Origin: Cryobacterium tagatosivorans
Lineage (GTDB): Bacteria > Actinomycetota > Actinomycetes > Actinomycetales > Microbacteriaceae
Reading direction: 5' to 3'
NCBI RefSeq assembly: GCF_004402215.1
Contig: NZ_SOEZ01000070.1
Span: 16,479 to 80,478, forward strand
Length of the DNA stretch: 64,000 nt
Shown here: piece after piece, positions 61,737-64,000 of the stretch
How positions within the stretch are numbered: the first letter of the stretch is position 1
Layout of the letters: each line of letters opens with the position of its first letter
Position numbers and translations under genes: made by a program
Notes under the pieces: model-generated
Seen by the model: the letters and a program-made list of their open reading frames with translations, nothing else
Databases searched by the model: none
What the model was told of the DNA's origin: nothing

Positions 61737-61995
61737 ATGTTTTCACTCATCGGCGTGCTCTTCGCCGGTGTCGGAATCTTCCCGGTCGACGAGTTCTTCA
61801 CGGCTCACAATGTGGCCGCGAGCGGGATGACCGCCGTGTTCGTTTCGATGGTCATCGGTCCGCGCGGGTTCGTTCCGGCGATGTCACGCGTCTTCCTGCT
61901 CCTCGGCTATGTCTTCGTGGCCGTCATCGGTGTCATGGCGGTGCCCTTCGTGACGGGCTACTACACCCTGACCGCTGTCGAGCTGGTCGTCTTCC
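61737..61995 (+). pseudogene. DUF998-like membrane protein fragment
   Basis: The frame from ATG 61737 gives SLIGVLFAGVGIFPVDEFFT, AHNVAASGMTAVFVSMVIG and two more hydrophobic segments to ~61995, resembling the C-terminal half of DUF998 membrane proteins. An in-frame TGA lies just upstream (61728-61730), so the N-terminal half is gone. After VELVVFL the frame turns into low-quality basic sequence and reads on through other remnants. A one-base shift would give FIRSAGTL, a more natural end, so a frameshift is likely too. Confidence 0.5.
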
Positions 61996-62084
61996 TTCAT
62001 CCGAAGTGCGGGAACACTGCCGCCGCACAGCAACGCTGTTGGGGCCGACGCAGCGGCTCCAACCGTCCAACTGACAGAGGCGAA

Positions 62085-62260
62085 CCCCCGGGCAAAAGAC
62101 GTAGATGCCACGTCTGCGACGGCCGCACTGAGGCCGAAAAGCGCATGGCGTCGGCCGGAGCGGCGGAGGCCGGCGCCACAATCCCGCTGAGAGCGAAAGC
62201 GGCGCTCATGCCTCCAGCCAGGCTGGAGCGCCCCGAAGCGGAACCATGTGATGTGCTCAT
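62085..62260 (-). pseudogene. Internally deleted copy of small membrane protein gene
   Basis: The start MSTSHGSASGRSSLAGGM (ATG 62258-62260) matches the intact gene at 50241-50543, and the next segment keeps ALSGI. Then about 115 bases equivalent to ~50342-50456 are missing and the frame changes, although DNA similarity resumes (CTGAGGCCGAA(A/G)AGCGCAT). The upstream region also matches, including GGCGATACTAGCCCTCATC. Confidence 0.7.
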
Positions 62261-62387
62261 TTCAGACTCCCCGCCCGTTCGGGACTCGCCCGTGGAGTTC
62301 GCCGCGGATGGTCCTGTGGGAGTCCACGGCGATACTAGCCCTCATCCCTGTAGCGGCCGGTTAGCCCGTGATCGGGACTGCCGATAT

Positions 62388-62432
62388 CCCCCGATAGGGG
62401 GCTGAGGCGCGGTGGCACCGGGCCTCTATGCT
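62388..62432 (+). promoter_or_regulatory. Palindrome and -10-like element of second DUF2510 copy
   Basis: CCCCC-GATA-GGGGG (62388-62401) followed after 25 bases by TATGCT (62427-62432), then 28 bases to GTG. All spacings equal those before 34030. The outer TCAG arm of the first copy is lost on the left side here. Confidence 0.5.
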
Positions 62433-62460
62433 GGCCGCACCCGAACGTCAAGGAGCCCTC

Positions 62461-63092
62461 GTGACCGACACGGCAGGAACCATCTCCACGCAAGCAGGCT
62501 GGTACCCGGACCCGTCAGGGGCCGCCCGACAGCGATGGTGGGACGGCGCGAGGTGGACCGAACACCTGCACGACCCCGCGGCGGCCAACAACCCGGCCGC
62601 CCGCGCGTCGCTGCGGGATTCCGCGATGCCCGTCTACAGCGCATCCATCTGGATGATCGTGGGGCTTCCCCTTCTCTCCCTGTTCGCGCTGGTGGCGTTC
62701 GACCTCACCGGGTTCCTGATCGGATTCACGTCGGGGTTGTCCACCATGGTCGACCTCTCGGTCACATCGTGGCTGGCCCTGCTCAACCCGGACTTCTACT
62801 TCCTGTATGCCCTCGCCCTGGCCGCGCGGATCGCCTCGCTCATCTTCGCGTACGTCGACTGGCGGGGACTGCTGTCCGACGGCATCGATCGTCCGTTCCA
62901 CTGGGCCTGGTCCTTCCTGTCGGTGGAGCTGTACGTGCTCGGCCGCTCGATCGTCGTGCGCCGGCGCGTCGGTCGCGGTCTGCTGCCGATCGGCGTCATG
63001 GGGTGCTGCTCTGGGTCGTGAGCTACGCCGTGGTCACGCTCAAAATCGAGGACTCGATGCCGGCCGTGACGATGTGGCTCGGGAGCCTCTGA
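62461..63092 (+). pseudogene. Frameshifted DUF2510 membrane protein gene
   Basis: GTG 62461 with AAGGAG upstream starts a product with GWYPDPSGAARQRWWDGARW and membrane segments close to those of 34030-34620. The frame ends early at 63019-63021 (VMGCCSGS). One extra base in the GGGG run near 62993-62996... would restore VLLWVVSYAVVTLKIEDSMP and a stop at 63090-63092, matching the end of the other copy. Either a real inactivating deletion or a sequencing error in the G-run at about 63000. Confidence 0.75.
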
Positions 63093-63319
63093 CCGCCGGG
63101 TAGCTGGCCGCTGTCTGGCGGGCCGCTGTTGTAGCTGGTCCTTGTGTAGCTGACCCCGTGCGGGTCTTCGGCACGGCGGCGTGCCCGTGTGACCCGAACC
63201 GGGGGTAGTGCCGCGGCACTTCTTCATAACTGAGCACTTGTCATGTTCTGCTATTGCGGAGTTGACTGAGCGGCATCGAACCACCCGCCACGCGTCCCTT
63301 CCCGAAAGGGGACCTGCTG

Positions 63320-64000
63320 ATGAGTACTTCGTCCCGCCCGCTTCGCCTGCCCCGCCGGCACCCTGTGCGCCGGAGCGCACTCGCGGCCATTGCGATGCTC
63401 GCCGTGCCGCTGGCCCTGGCGGCGGGCAACGTCGCCTTCGGGGCCAACCACGTCTCGGCCGCGACGGTGTCGGTGGCGGAAGCCCAGTACCTGGGCGAGG
63501 TGGACGGCTTCGAGCAGAGGCGCCTGCGGGCGGTCGGCTTGCTCGCGGTCGCGGAGTCGGTCCTGGCGTCCGCGGAACTCACGCTGAACACGAGCGCGGG
63601 AAAGGTGCTCGCCCCGGCGTCCCGCACGACCCTGGCGGACGGCATCCGGGCCGAGCAGTACCAGCTGGACCTGGTCAGGGAAGAACTGAAGAAGGGGTAC
63701 CGGCTGGTTGACCCCGCTGCCCCCGTCACCAGCCGGTTCTCGGCTCGGCTGGGGTTCTACGACGCGGCGTCCGTGCTGCGCCGCCATCGATTCGCGGAGG
63801 CCGCCGACCTGTCCACCGTGCGGGCCCACCTGGCCGGGCCGGTGCAGACGGTGAAGGACGCCGTGCTCGCCTGGCAGACGGAGCAGAAGCGGCTGGCGGC
63901 GGTGAAGGCGGCCAAGGCGGCGGCAGCGGCCCGGGCGGCGGAGGCTGCTCGTGCGGCGGCCGCGCGTGCCCCCGCGCGAGCGTGGCAGGCGCCGACCGCG
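63320..64000 (+). CDS. Secreted Ala-rich protein, N-terminal part (3' end outside window)
   Basis: 227 codons, open to the window end. GAAAGGGGA precedes ATG 63320. Signal peptide: basic RLPRRHPVRRS, hydrophobic ALAAIAMLAVPLALAAGNVA. A helical region follows (VAEAQYLGEVDGFEQRRL ... LREELKKGYRLV-like) and ends in an Ala/Lys/Arg coiled coil (KRLAAVKAAKAAAAARAAEA). Such regions often precede a cell-wall hydrolase or lysozyme-like domain in actinobacteria; that domain would be beyond the window. Function not assigned. Confidence 0.65.
   Translation, partial: MSTSSRPLRLPRRHPVRRSALAAIAMLAVPLALAAGNVAFGANHVSAATVSVAEAQYLGEVDGFEQRRLRAVGLLAVAESVLASAELTLNTSAGKVLAPASRTTLADGIRAEQYQLDLVREELKKGYRLVDPAAPVTSRFSARLGFYDAASVLRRHRFAEAADLSTVRAHLAGPVQTVKDAVLAWQTEQKRLAAVKAAKAAAAARAAEAARAAAARAPARAWQAPTA

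Noticed and set aside
1..64000. tRNA, rRNA, CRISPR arrays and insertion sequences
   Set aside because: I looked for tRNA-like cloverleaf 3' ends, regularly spaced repeats and transposase motifs (DDE-type blocks with terminal inverted repeats) and saw none.

Overview
The window reads as a chromosomal segment of a high-GC actinobacterium, most likely a member of the Microbacteriaceae (Cryobacterium/Leifsonia-like). This rests on GTG/TTG starts, a DUF222/HNH '13E12' gene, DUF2510 and DUF4012 proteins, tandem LCP proteins and a GGTCGAG-type dispersed repeat. No rRNA, tRNA, CRISPR array, integrase or transposase was seen.

Layout. 1-2707: the end of a LuxR-type response regulator, a histidine kinase and a membrane kinase-like protein that seems to lack the phospho-acceptor. 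2739-6856: an HNH endonuclease with a palindrome abutting its start codon, a secreted subtilase with C-terminal repeats, and a 44-aa basic protein. 7094-32604 (with gaps): a large exopolysaccharide (EPS) locus. It holds a Wzz/BY-kinase, low-Mr tyrosine phosphatase, a YCF48-like membrane protein, an initiating sugar transferase, WecG-type and other glycosyltransferases, three left-handed beta-helix acyltransferases, one acyltransferase-3, Wzy- and Wzx-like proteins, an alpha-1,2-fucosyltransferase, Gmd and Fcl (GDP-L-fucose), DUF4012, GtrA, GT2, a GT-C-like protein, UDP-glucose dehydrogenase and an LCP ligase. A second LCP and a DUF2510 protein follow. The middle (about 10.1-22.8 kb) uses more A/T at third codon positions than its flanks, as expected of an exchangeable serotype cassette.

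34.8-49.15 kb is a catabolic module for a sugar or deoxysugar by a non-phosphorylative route: ABC importer without its own ATPase, mutarotase, zinc-type dehydrogenase, SMP-30 lactonase, enolase-superfamily dehydratase, SDR, FAH-family hydrolase and a FAD/Fe-S dehydrogenase suited to lactate. IclR and GntR regulators accompany it. The set fits L-fucose-like sugars best, which is an inference. The module starts inside a dipeptidase gene: a 40-codon dipeptidase 5' fragment lies at its left edge and a complete dipeptidase (83% identical over those codons) at its right edge.

50.2-52.2 kb holds a small membrane protein, a gene fragment and a CNNM/CorC protein. 52.5-61.7 kb is a second module I cannot match to a described pathway: an unusual regulator, M20 amidohydrolase, Fe-type alcohol dehydrogenase, RbsABC-type importer and aldehyde dehydrogenase. 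It is bordered on the left by a 31-bp copy of the dipeptidase 3' region. On the right lie decayed genes: a DUF998-like fragment, an internally deleted copy of the small membrane protein, and a frameshifted second DUF2510 gene. Both catabolic modules therefore sit between broken copies of one housekeeping block, which points to recombination-driven insertion at a hot spot. The window ends inside a secreted alanine-rich protein gene.
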